Shown: positions 7,893 through 14,819 of the stretch, piece after piece | Numbering within the stretch: the stretch's first letter is position 1 | How the letters are laid out: each line of letters opens with the position of its first letter | Assembly: GCF_035938995.1 (NCBI RefSeq) | Contig: NZ_DASZGI010000238.1 | Coordinates: 1 to 19,724, forward strand | Direction: 5' to 3' | DNA length: 19,724 nt | Source: DASZGI01 sp035938995 | GTDB lineage: Bacteria > Actinomycetota > Actinomycetes > Streptomycetales > Catenulisporaceae | Translations under genes and position numbers: made by a program | Notes under the pieces: generated by a model | The model's input: only the letters and a program-made list of their open reading frames with translations | Databases searched by the model: none | What the model was told of the DNA's origin: nothing

Positions 7893-10739
7893 CTAGTCGC
7901 GGGCGTGCTGGTGCGCCACGACCGCGAGCTCCACCCGCGAGGTCAGGTTCAACTTGGCCAGGATGCTCGAGACGTGGGACTGCACGGTGCGCCGGGAGAT
8001 GAACAGCCGGGCCGCTATCGCGGGATTCGAGTTGCCCTCGGCCACAAGCGCGGCGATCTTGCGCTCGGTCTCGGTCAGTGACTCCCAGCCGCTCTTCGGA
8101 CGGCGGCGCGGATTCGGTCCGGTGCGCCGCACCCCCAACTGCCGCAGCCGCTGCTCGGCGCGGCCCGAGTCCCAGCGCGCCTCGAGCCCCTCATAGAGGT
8201 CGGCCGCGGTCGCCAGCTCGGTCCGCGCCTCGACGAGCCGTCCCGCGCCGGCGAGCAGGACCGCGGCGTTCTCGGCGGCGTAGGCCTGATACAGCGGGCG
8301 GCCCGCGGTGGCGTAGTCGCGCTCCGCGCTGAGCATGAGTTCCGGGTCGTTGTCCGCGAGCGCTCGGCACAGCGCCGCGGTGGCGCGCATGCTGGGCACC
8401 GGGTCCGGGCCGGCGAGCCGGGCCACGTCCTTCGCGAGCTGTTGTGCCAGCTTGCTGTCGCCGAGCGTGGCCGCCAGGCGCGCCATGTCGGGCGCGACGT
8501 AGTGCAGGCCGCGGTGCCTGCGCAGCTTGTCCGCGCCGACCCAGGCTTCGAACAGCAGGTCGAGGGCCTGGCGGGGGCGGCCCTCGGCTTCGTGCACGCG
8601 AGCCTCCGCCCATAGCCGGATGTAGCCGTAGAAGGCATCGCGGTGGACGGCTCCGGGGGCGTTCAGCAGGCTCACGGCGTTGTCCAGGTCGCCGCGGTGG
8701 AGTGCGATCAGCGCCGCCTGCCCGCGCATGCCCCAGCCGCTGTCCAGCGCTCGTAGCGGTCCCACGGCTTCGACGGCGTCGAGGCCCGCCTTGATCTCGG
8801 CCAACGCGTCATCCCAGCGGCCGACGAGGCAGTGCACCCCGGCGGTGCCCAACCGGTACCAGGACCAGTAGAAGCTGCCGTGCAGCTCGGCCCGGCGCGT
8901 GCCGGTCTCGAAGGTCTCGGCCGCCTCTGTCATGCGGTCCAGCTCGACCAGGCAGAACGCCCGGTTGAGCATGGTGCCGGCGTTCCATTCGGGCAGCGAC
9001 TCCCGGTCCGTGAGCGCCGCCCGCGCCCGGTCGGTGTACTGGATCGCCTCGCCATACTGCCCCTGCATGAAATGCAGACAGGACATGTAGATCAGACCAT
9101 AGGCGTGGACCACCTTGTCGTCCACGGCCATCATCCGCCGCGCGGCCGGCTCCTCCGCGGGATCGAGCGCGCCGAGGGTGAAGCGGCACTGCATGGCGAG
9201 GAACTCGAACCGGGCCGCCTGGGGCACGGTGAAGCCGGGCGTCCGCATCGCCTCCTCCGCCTCGCTGATCGCCCGGCCGAGCCTGCCCTGCTGGAAGCAG
9301 GAGTGGACCAGCATGGCGCGCAGCGCGACCTCCTCCGTGCGGTCGTCGTCCCCGGCGGGGAGCGCGGCCAGCGCGGCGCGGGCCGCCTGCTCGGCGCGAT
9401 CCGGCGCGCCCACCCACAGCAGCGCCCGCACCAGTTCGCGCCGCAGCGTCCCGGCCCGCGGGTCCCCGGACTCGATCCGGGCCAGCGAGCGCTCCAGCAG
9501 CTCCACTCCGGCCTGCGGCGCCCGGGCCACCAGCGCGTCGGCCGACCCGAGCAGCCAGTCCATCATCCGGGAGTCCAGGGCCGCGTCGTCGGCGAGGTAG
9601 CGGACCACCCGCTCCACCGCGGCCCCCGAGTCCGCCAGGGCATGCGCCGCCTGAGTGCGTAGGCCCGCCCGCATGGTCGCCGGCAGGCTCTCGCTCAGCG
9701 CCTGCCGGATCAGGTCGTGCCGGAACACCAGCTCGCCGCCGCTGTCGGCGAGCAGCCCGGCCTCCACCGCGTCCTCGATGACCCCGTACAGCTCCACCGG
9801 CGACCTGTCCAGGATCACCGCGAGCTCGGCGACGTCGAGCCCGGCGCCCAGCGCCGCGGCGACCTGGAGCACCCAGCGGGCGGAGCGGGGCAGGAAGTCC
9901 AGGCGGCGCATGATCACCCCGGCCAGCGACTCCGGAAGCAGGACCCGGTCGGGGTCGAGCGCGTCGGGGCGGGGGTCGGAGTGCGCGACGCCGTTCGCGA
10001 CGGTGATCCGGCCGTCCCGCTTCAGCGCGGCCACCAGCTCGGTCACATACAGCGGGTTTCCGGACGCCCCGGCCACCAGCTCGACCAGGCCGCGGTCCGG
10101 ACGGGCCCCCAGCTGCTGCTCGACCAGCGCCGCGATGTCCGGCACGGGCAGCGGTCCGAGCCGCAGCCCCTCGCCGCCCTGCGCTTCGAGGCTGTCGACC
10201 AGCTGGACCAGGTCCTCGTTGTGCGGGACCGAGCGGGTGGTCAGTCCGAGGACGAGCGGCTGGTTCGCGGTCGCCAAGCCGATCCGGTGCACGGCCAGCA
10301 GGCTGGGGCGGTCCGCCCACTGGGCGTCGTCGAGCAGCAGCGCCACCGGTCCGGCGGCGCACAGCTCCTCGAGCAGGTCGAGGATCATCTCGATGACCGC
10401 CAGCTCCCGGTACGCCGCGGAACCGTCCGGCTCCTCGCTGCCGCGCAGCACTTCGGCTATCCGGGCGACCGCGGCCGGCGGATCCGGGCCGTCGAGCCCG
10501 AGGCAGGAACCGAGGGCGGCGAACGGCAGCCCGGTCTCCATCTGCCGGGCGGCGCCTCGCAGGACCCGCACGCCCGCATCCCGGCATTCCTGGTCGAACG
10601 CCTCCAGCAGCGCGCTCTTGCCAATGCCGGGCTCTCCCTCGATCCAGAGGGCGCCGCCGCGACCGCGGCCGACCCCCTTAATCAGGGTTCGAATACTGTG
10701 GAGCTCGCGTTCCCTCCCCGCCAACGGTGCCCGCGTCAT
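7893..10739 (-). CDS. LAL-family LuxR-type transcriptional regulator with AAA ATPase domain
   Basis: Large ATP-binding regulator, 948 residues, the usual size for the LAL family. The N-terminal STAND/AAA module has Walker A GEPGIGKSA at 35-43 and Walker B ALLLDDAQW around 133-141. A long alpha-helical, TPR-like middle (about 400-870) is the probable ligand-sensing part. The C-terminal 66 residues form a LuxR/GerE helix-turn-helix with LTETERKIAALVAEGNSN and SRRTVQSHVSSIL. Such proteins activate nearby operons, often for secondary metabolites or sugar use. No pathway genes stand next to it, so the target is unknown; the convergent glycosyltransferase/beta-helix pair is one candidate. ATG 10739 has no good ribosome binding site; a later start would cut the family-typical opening LAGRERE. 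Confidence 0.92.
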   Translation of the reverse strand: MTRAPLAGRERELHSIRTLIKGVGRGRGGALWIEGEPGIGKSALLEAFDQECRDAGVRVLRGAARQMETGLPFAALGSCLGLDGPDPPAAVARIAEVLRGSEEPDGSAAYRELAVIEMILDLLEELCAAGPVALLLDDAQWADRPSLLAVHRIGLATANQPLVLGLTTRSVPHNEDLVQLVDSLEAQGGEGLRLGPLPVPDIAALVEQQLGARPDRGLVELVAGASGNPLYVTELVAALKRDGRITVANGVAHSDPRPDALDPDRVLLPESLAGVIMRRLDFLPRSARWVLQVAAALGAGLDVAELAVILDRSPVELYGVIEDAVEAGLLADSGGELVFRHDLIRQALSESLPATMRAGLRTQAAHALADSGAAVERVVRYLADDAALDSRMMDWLLGSADALVARAPQAGVELLERSLARIESGDPRAGTLRRELVRALLWVGAPDRAEQAARAALAALPAGDDDRTEEVALRAMLVHSCFQQGRLGRAISEAEEAMRTPGFTVPQAARFEFLAMQCRFTLGALDPAEEPAARRMMAVDDKVVHAYGLIYMSCLHFMQGQYGEAIQYTDRARAALTDRESLPEWNAGTMLNRAFCLVELDRMTEAAETFETGTRRAELHGSFYWSWYRLGTAGVHCLVGRWDDALAEIKAGLDAVEAVGPLRALDSGWGMRGQAALIALHRGDLDNAVSLLNAPGAVHRDAFYGYIRLWAEARVHEAEGRPRQALDLLFEAWVGADKLRRHRGLHYVAPDMARLAATLGDSKLAQQLAKDVARLAGPDPVPSMRATAALCRALADNDPELMLSAERDYATAGRPLYQAYAAENAAVLLAGAGRLVEARTELATAADLYEGLEARWDSGRAEQRLRQLGVRRTGPNPRRRPKSGWESLTETERKIAALVAEGNSNPAIAARLFISRRTVQSHVSSILAKLNLTSRVELAVVAHQHARD

Positions 10740-10813
10740 AGATCAAGGGTATGTCGTGACCATGTCCGGAGGCGACGATTCCGTGAGAAAACGGCAGCGG
10801 CGCAGCGTGTCTC

Positions 10814-10854
10814 GAGTCCGCGTACGGCCACGCCGGTTCGGCGGGCGCGGACTC
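10814..10854. terminator. Composite hairpin between the ATPase and LAL regulator genes
   Basis: Outer arms GAGTCCGCG (10814-10822) and CGCGGACTC (10846-10854) are perfect complements. They enclose a second stem CGCCG (10831-10835) / CGGCG (10839-10843). It lies 28 bp beyond the ATPase stop, fitting a terminator or 3'-end structure, so the two minus-strand genes may be separate transcripts. No T-run is present. Confidence 0.5.
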
Positions 10855-10882
10855 ACGGGTTCAGCGGGCGGTCAGCGGGTGC

Positions 10883-11419
10883 TCAGGCTCCGGCCTTGAC
10901 CACGCACCAGACGACTTTCCCGCCGTCCGGCAGCAGGTAATAGCCCTGCTCTTCGCTGAGGTTGGTCACGATCATCAGTCCACGGCCGCACTCGCCGTCC
11001 GCGGACAGGTCGGTGTCGAGCACGTCTTCGGTGCGGTGCGGCGCGGTGGTCCCGCTGTCGAAGACTTCGACGACGACGGCGCCGGGCTCCTCCTTGAGGT
11101 TCACGCAGACCTGGGCGCCGCAGCGGGGGCAGCGCGCCGGGGTTTCGGCCAGAACGGACTCGGGTACGCCGTGCAGCAGGGCGTTGGTGACTAGTTCCGA
11201 GATGAGCAGGCTGACGGTCTCGGCGGTGTCGGCGTCCAGCTCCCATTCGCGCAGGATCTCTCCGCCGCGCCGACGGGCCCAGCCGGCCGCGACCGGCAGG
11301 ACGGGCAGTTCGATGTGGTCGCCGGGGTGCTCCGCGGTGGTCGTGGCGAGGCCTCCCGCCACGCCGCTCGGCCCCGGCTTGCGTTGGCTGCGCCAGGGAT
11401 CAGCCGGTTTGGGCATCAT
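10883..11419 (-). CDS. RsbW-like ATP-binding regulatory protein (anti-sigma factor/HATPase_c family)
   Basis: GHKL-type ATPase of 178 residues, of the small kind common in actinomycetes, where members act as anti-sigma factor kinases or phospho-switch partners. The N box is ELVTNALLH (Glu75, Asn79), the G1 region is DSGTT (121-125), degenerate compared with DxGxG, and the G2 region is GRGLMIV (145-151). Between N box and G1 is an unusual CPRCGAQVC segment (Cys97, Cys100, Cys105); Cys144 and Cys172 add to it, a high count for this family. Two adjacent ATG codons (11419, 11416) could start it; neither has a clear ribosome binding site. Divergent from the pseudokinase gene across a 372-bp gap. 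The target sigma factor is not in the window. Confidence 0.85.
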   Translation of the reverse strand: MMPKPADPWRSQRKPGPSGVAGGLATTTAEHPGDHIELPVLPVAAGWARRRGGEILREWELDADTAETVSLLISELVTNALLHGVPESVLAETPARCPRCGAQVCVNLKEEPGAVVVEVFDSGTTAPHRTEDVLDTDLSADGECGRGLMIVTNLSEEQGYYLLPDGGKVVWCVVKAGA

Positions 11420-11594
11420 CGTCGCCGCCCGGCAGGGTCGGCAGGTTCGAGCATGATTTTGCGCTCCAGTGCGGGTCAGGGCAGGGCTCGCTGTCTTCGC
11501 CGGCCCGCAACGCGTATCTCGTTTCGGCCGTCTTGACTCTGCGTGACGAGGACGGCGACGGTCTCCAGCGTTAGCCAGCCGGGCAGCGGGTGTC

Positions 11595-11612
11595 ATCCGC
11601 CAGATGGCGGAG
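11595..11612. promoter_or_regulatory. Palindromic operator-like site, copy 1
   Basis: ATCCGCCA-GA-TGGCGGAG, 7 of 8 arm bases paired. Centred 71 bp from a second copy. Looks like a binding site for a dimeric regulator; the regulator is unknown. Confidence 0.6.
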
Positions 11613-11665
11613 ATCGCGCAGCGCGACCGGGCTGGTACGGAGGGCGTTTCACCCCGGCGCGCCAA

Positions 11666-11683
11666 ATCCGCCATGTGGCGGAT
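11666..11683. promoter_or_regulatory. Palindromic operator-like site, copy 2
   Basis: ATCCGCCA-TG-TGGCGGAT, perfect 8-bp arms. Read on the opposite strand, its flank continues the match to copy 1 (GTCATCCGCCA), so the pair also forms the ends of an approximately 95-bp imperfect inverted repeat (11592-11686). Confidence 0.65.
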
Positions 11684-11791
11684 GACGGCGCACGTCGAGC
11701 GCACGAGTCTGGTGCACGCCGCCGCCGCCACGGGGATCCGCCGGCTGCGACCCCGTGTGGACCGTGGTGGCGGCGGTGATGGAGGCGTTGC

Positions 11792-12601
11792 ATGACTTAC
11801 GGGACGACGCTCGACGCGATGTCGACCGGACGCTCGGTACTTGTGCGTGACGGGGACGGTGTCGTCGCCGTCATGCACACCCTCGACTTCGACACGATCG
11901 CCGACATGGGCTTTCAGCAAGCCTATCCGCGGGAGGCCGCGGTTCTGGCCGGGGTCGACAACACGCGGATCGCATGCCCGCGCAGTTATGTGGTGGCCGC
12001 GGGCGGTTGGATCGTGGCGAGCGTGCGCGGCTTCGTACCCGGCGTGGACCTCGCGACGATGCTCGCCGGGTATCCCCGGGGCATGGACGTGCAGACCGCT
12101 GCCGTCATCACCCGGGATGTGCTGATCGGGCTTGCCGCGCTGCACCGGCTCGGAGTCGCGCACCACACGGTCGGCGCCGAGCGCGTCGTCGTCGGCACGG
12201 ACGGTACCTGTGTCCTGGTCGAGGTCGGCGTAGCTCCGCGCGTGGTCGGCCGGGGGTGGGAGGGCGACGTCGGGGCGGATCTGCGTGCGGTGGCTGAACT
12301 GTTCGCCGCGTGCCTTACCGGGAGGCGCGCGCCGACCCGCGAGCCTGCGCACCGCGAGCAGTCCGCCACGCGGCCCGCGGTGGGCGCGGCGCTGGTCGAC
12401 TATCTCTGCACCCTATTGACCGGCGTCGGGCTCATGCACATCCCACCCGAGGACCGCGCGTTCAGCGTGCTCGTCGAACTCGAATCCGCGGTGGCCGAGC
12501 ATTTCGAGGCCGGATGGGACGAGCGCAGCCGCGACCGCTTGGCCGCGCAGGTGGCCGCGATACCGCCGACCGCGCTGCCGATGGTGGGCAGCGGCGTCTA
12601 A
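11792..12601 (+). CDS. Protein-kinase-fold protein lacking catalytic residues (predicted pseudokinase)
   Basis: 269 residues. The sequence follows the layout of actinobacterial Ser/Thr kinases: VVAVMHTL (24-31) stands where the beta-3 VAxK lysine should be, REAAVLAGVDNTRI resembles the alpha-C region, and GGWIVASVRGFVPGVDLATML (71-91) reads as the hinge. ALHRLGVAHHTVGAERVVVG (116-135) aligns with the catalytic loop, but HRD is HHT (124-126) and both the loop lysine and asparagine are gone. DFG is replaced by EVG (144-146). Subdomain IX (DLRAVAELFAACLTGRRAP, 163-181) is well kept. Phosphotransfer is therefore unlikely; a binding or scaffold role is inferred. ATG 11792 has GGAGG 6 nt upstream. 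The stop lies in a 14-bp tandem repeat. Family detection was by eye and should be tested by structure prediction. Confidence 0.7.
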   Translation: MTYGTTLDAMSTGRSVLVRDGDGVVAVMHTLDFDTIADMGFQQAYPREAAVLAGVDNTRIACPRSYVVAAGGWIVASVRGFVPGVDLATMLAGYPRGMDVQTAAVITRDVLIGLAALHRLGVAHHTVGAERVVVGTDGTCVLVEVGVAPRVVGRGWEGDVGADLRAVAELFAACLTGRRAPTREPAHREQSATRPAVGAALVDYLCTLLTGVGLMHIPPEDRAFSVLVELESAVAEHFEAGWDERSRDRLAAQVAAIPPTALPMVGSGV

Positions 12602-12652
12602 TCAGCACTGTCTAATCAGCGCCATCTAATCGGCGCCGCATAATCAGCGTCT
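12597..12652 (+). repeat. 14-bp tandem repeat, four copies, spanning the pseudokinase stop
   Basis: Units start at 12597, 12611, 12625 and 12639 with an exact 14-bp period; the core is TCTAATCAGC (copies 1 and 2 identical over 10 bases, copy 3 with one change, copy 4 with two). The in-frame stop TAA (12599-12601) is in unit 1. Each further unit repeats TAA, and because 14 is not a multiple of 3 the four TAAs cover all three frames. Confidence 0.85.
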
Positions 12653-12685
12653 GCTCTACGCTCCGACACACGAGCGCAGGTCCGT

Positions 12686-12702
12686 GCCGCCCCCACGGCG
12701 GC
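12686..12702 (+). terminator. Hairpin downstream of the pseudokinase gene
   Basis: GCCGCC (12686-12691) and GGCGGC (12697-12702) with loop CCCAC. It is short, GC-only and without a T-run, 85 bp after the stop. It is a weak candidate for ending the plus-strand transcript. Confidence 0.35.
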
Positions 12703-12740
12703 GCGGCCCGGCCCTTTCGGGGCAAGGCGGTGGCAAAAGA

Positions 12741-12773
12741 TCGCGCGGCGGGGAGGAGTTCCCCGCCGCGCGA
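12741..12773 (-). terminator. Intrinsic terminator of the copper operon
   Basis: Perfect 14-bp stem, TCGCGCGGCGGGGA (12741-12754) with TCCCCGCCGCGCGA (12760-12773), loop of 5. Read on the minus strand the stem is followed by TCTTTTGCC, a short T-run. It lies about 50 bp after the stop of the CopC-CopD gene and so closes the minus-strand operon. Confidence 0.8.
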
Positions 12774-12824
12774 CGTGCGGCCACCATCGGGCCCGGGCCG
12801 ACGCTGAAGCGCGTTCGCGCCGGC

Positions 12825-14819
12825 TCAGCTGATCGTGAGGGTGAAATCGGTGCTCAGCTCGGTTCCGTCGGCGGCCTGGGCCGTCAGGTGGAAGTCCCAG
12901 CGGCCTTGGGTGAAGGTCGTGTCTCCGAAGTAGTTGTTGCGGGTGATCGGCATCGGCACCACGTCGCGCATGGAGATGGTGCGCGTCGCGGCCGAGCCGT
13001 CGCGATGGACGGTGACGGTCGGCGGGCCGGACATGGTGATCGCCGCGTTGCGCTGGTCGGTGAAGAGCACGTGCAGCGTGTTCCGGCCCGGCCGCGCCGG
13101 GGTCAGATAAGCCTCGAGCTGACGGCCTCCGGTCAGTTGGATGCCGTAGAGCATCACCATCCGGCCCATGGTCATCTGCTCGATCTGCTGCGGGCTGAGC
13201 GCGCATCCGACGGTGAACGGAACGTCCTTGTGCCCCTTGGGCAGGTTGAGGTCCGCCTTCACGGCCCACTGCCCGGTGAGGCCGATCTCGTCGCCGATCG
13301 CGGTCAGCGAGCCGTCCGTGGTCGGGACGAGGTCGAGCGTGGTCGGCGCCACGTCCGGCCGGCTGGGCAGGCTGAAGGTGAGCGTCACCGGAGTGGTCAG
13401 CGCGTGACCCGAGGCGGCGTCGTACGCCCGCAGGGTGAATCGGTTGGTGCCAGGGTAGCCGGGGCTCACCTCGAGGCTCGCGCGTACGCCGGCCGTGCTG
13501 GCGTCGACGGTCAGGTGCGGCGGGGTGGGCTGTGATGCGGCCGCTTGTGCGAGCGAAGGCGGCAGCGAGGAGCTGAGCGTCGCCGCTGCTACCAGGGCGA
13601 GTGCGCCTAGGCCCAGTTCCACCGTGCCGACGCGTCGCAGCGGGGTGAGGCTGTTCGCGGCCGCGGGCACGGAGCGATATCGGTTGTAACCGCCGAGCGT
13701 GGCGAGCGCGGCCACCAGGCCGAGCTTCACCAGCACCAAGCGCCCGAACAGCGTGTCGGCCAGCGCCGTCCACGCGCCGACCTCGTCGAGCGCCCGCACC
13801 ACACCGCTCAGCACGAGCGCCAACAGCGAGTACCCGGCGACTTTCGAGAACCGCCGCACCGCCGCGGCCTTCAGCGGCGACGCCTCGGCGCCCAGCGTGA
13901 GCAGCAGCGCGGCGAGCCCGCCGATCCAGGTCGCGAACGCGGCGACGTGCAGCCACTGCATCACGATCTCGAAGTCGGCGTTGTTGCCGGACGCCGCGTG
14001 CGTGGTCAGCACGTGCGCGGCCGTCGCGCCCGCGGCGAGCACCAGGCTGATCCCGAGCGCCGCCCGGCGACGCGCCGTGCCCAGTCGTAGTGCCACCGCG
14101 ATGCAAGCAGCCGCCGCGGCGCCCGGGATCGCCTGCGCGAACAGTCCGAGACCGAGCGAGGTCGAGGCCAGTTCGCCGAGCCCGATGTGGTCCGAATTCG
14201 CCTGCGCCCACCCGGTCACCGCGAGCCCGGCGAGCAGCGTGCCGCCGCCGCCGAGCGCGAGAAGCAGGGTCCGGCGCCCGCTCGTCGGGTATCCGAACAG
14301 CGCGATCCAGCAGCCGCCGGCCAGCAGTCCGAGCCCGGTGTCGAAGATCCACGTGCCGGTCACGGTCGCGGGGCTGGCCGAGCTCGGCGCGGAGACGAGT
14401 GCGGGCGCGGGTCCGGACATCGCCGCGTACGCCACCGGCCCGACGCCGAAGGTGAAGGTACCGCTGCTGTGGTGTCCGTCGTCGCTGGACACCGTGTGCC
14501 ACTGCACCGTGTAGACGCCGCCGCGCAGCGTCGGCAGCGGCACGGTCAGCTGGAGCGCGTTGCCCTTCACGATGTGCGACGGGCCGCTGTTCACCTGGTG
14601 CCCCTTGCTGTCCACGACCTGGAGGCCGGAAAGCTTGGGCACGATCTCCTCTGAGAAGGTGACCGTGACCGCCTTGGGCAGCTCGGTCAGGCTTTGCCCC
14701 GCGGACGGGTCCGACGAGACGACCAGGGCATGCGCGGAAGCAGCGGGTGCGGTCAAGAACCAGACCGCACCCGCTGTCAGCACCGCGCCGACGAGAGTGA
14801 GCAGCCGGCGCGGTCGCAT
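12825..14819 (-). CDS. CopC-CopD fusion protein with duplicated C-terminal beta domains
   Basis: Membrane copper protein of 664 residues, similar in plan to YcnJ. A signal peptide (1-29, ending AASA) is followed by a CopC domain whose predicted new N-terminus is His30; SSDDGHHSSGTFTF (111-124) supplies the second copper-binding Asp/His pair. A multi-spanning CopD region (about 155-425) includes HVAAFATWIGGL (291-302). The C-terminus has two similar Ig-like segments: 447-523 opening LEVSPGYPGTNRFTL, and 568-646 opening AYLTPARPGRNTLHV, each ending in a G-(Q/R)-W strand. They resemble YtkA/FixH-type domains. Start ATG overlaps the oxidase stop by one base (TGATG), so the two are translationally coupled. 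Role: copper import or delivery, possibly supplying the oxidase; inferred from fusion and position. Confidence 0.88.
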   Translation of the reverse strand: MRPRRLLTLVGAVLTAGAVWFLTAPAASAHALVVSSDPSAGQSLTELPKAVTVTFSEEIVPKLSGLQVVDSKGHQVNSGPSHIVKGNALQLTVPLPTLRGGVYTVQWHTVSSDDGHHSSGTFTFGVGPVAYAAMSGPAPALVSAPSSASPATVTGTWIFDTGLGLLAGGCWIALFGYPTSGRRTLLLALGGGGTLLAGLAVTGWAQANSDHIGLGELASTSLGLGLFAQAIPGAAAAACIAVALRLGTARRRAALGISLVLAAGATAAHVLTTHAASGNNADFEIVMQWLHVAAFATWIGGLAALLLTLGAEASPLKAAAVRRFSKVAGYSLLALVLSGVVRALDEVGAWTALADTLFGRLVLVKLGLVAALATLGGYNRYRSVPAAANSLTPLRRVGTVELGLGALALVAAATLSSSLPPSLAQAAASQPTPPHLTVDASTAGVRASLEVSPGYPGTNRFTLRAYDAASGHALTTPVTLTFSLPSRPDVAPTTLDLVPTTDGSLTAIGDEIGLTGQWAVKADLNLPKGHKDVPFTVGCALSPQQIEQMTMGRMVMLYGIQLTGGRQLEAYLTPARPGRNTLHVLFTDQRNAAITMSGPPTVTVHRDGSAATRTISMRDVVPMPITRNNYFGDTTFTQGRWDFHLTAQAADGTELSTDFTLTIS

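Larger units (their letters stand above)
11420..11791. promoter_or_regulatory. Divergent intergenic region between ATPase and pseudokinase genes
   Basis: 372 bp without a convincing gene. It holds the paired palindromes at 11595-11612 and 11666-11683 and, at 11781-11785, a GGAGG 6 nt before ATG 11792. An open frame at 11604-11795 overlaps the pseudokinase start as ATGA, but its composition and lack of a ribosome binding site do not support a gene. Confidence 0.6.

Noticed and set aside
11604..11795. Small open frame overlapping the pseudokinase start as ATGA
   Set aside because: No ribosome binding site, Arg/Gly-rich tail, and its start lies inside palindrome copy 1. The similarity of the plus- and minus-strand peptides here is explained by the inverted repeat.
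12616..14502. 628-codon minus-strand frame overlapping the CopC-CopD gene
   Set aside because: Arg-rich translation without motifs in the wrong frame; the real frame has a signal peptide, CopC motif and membrane helices.
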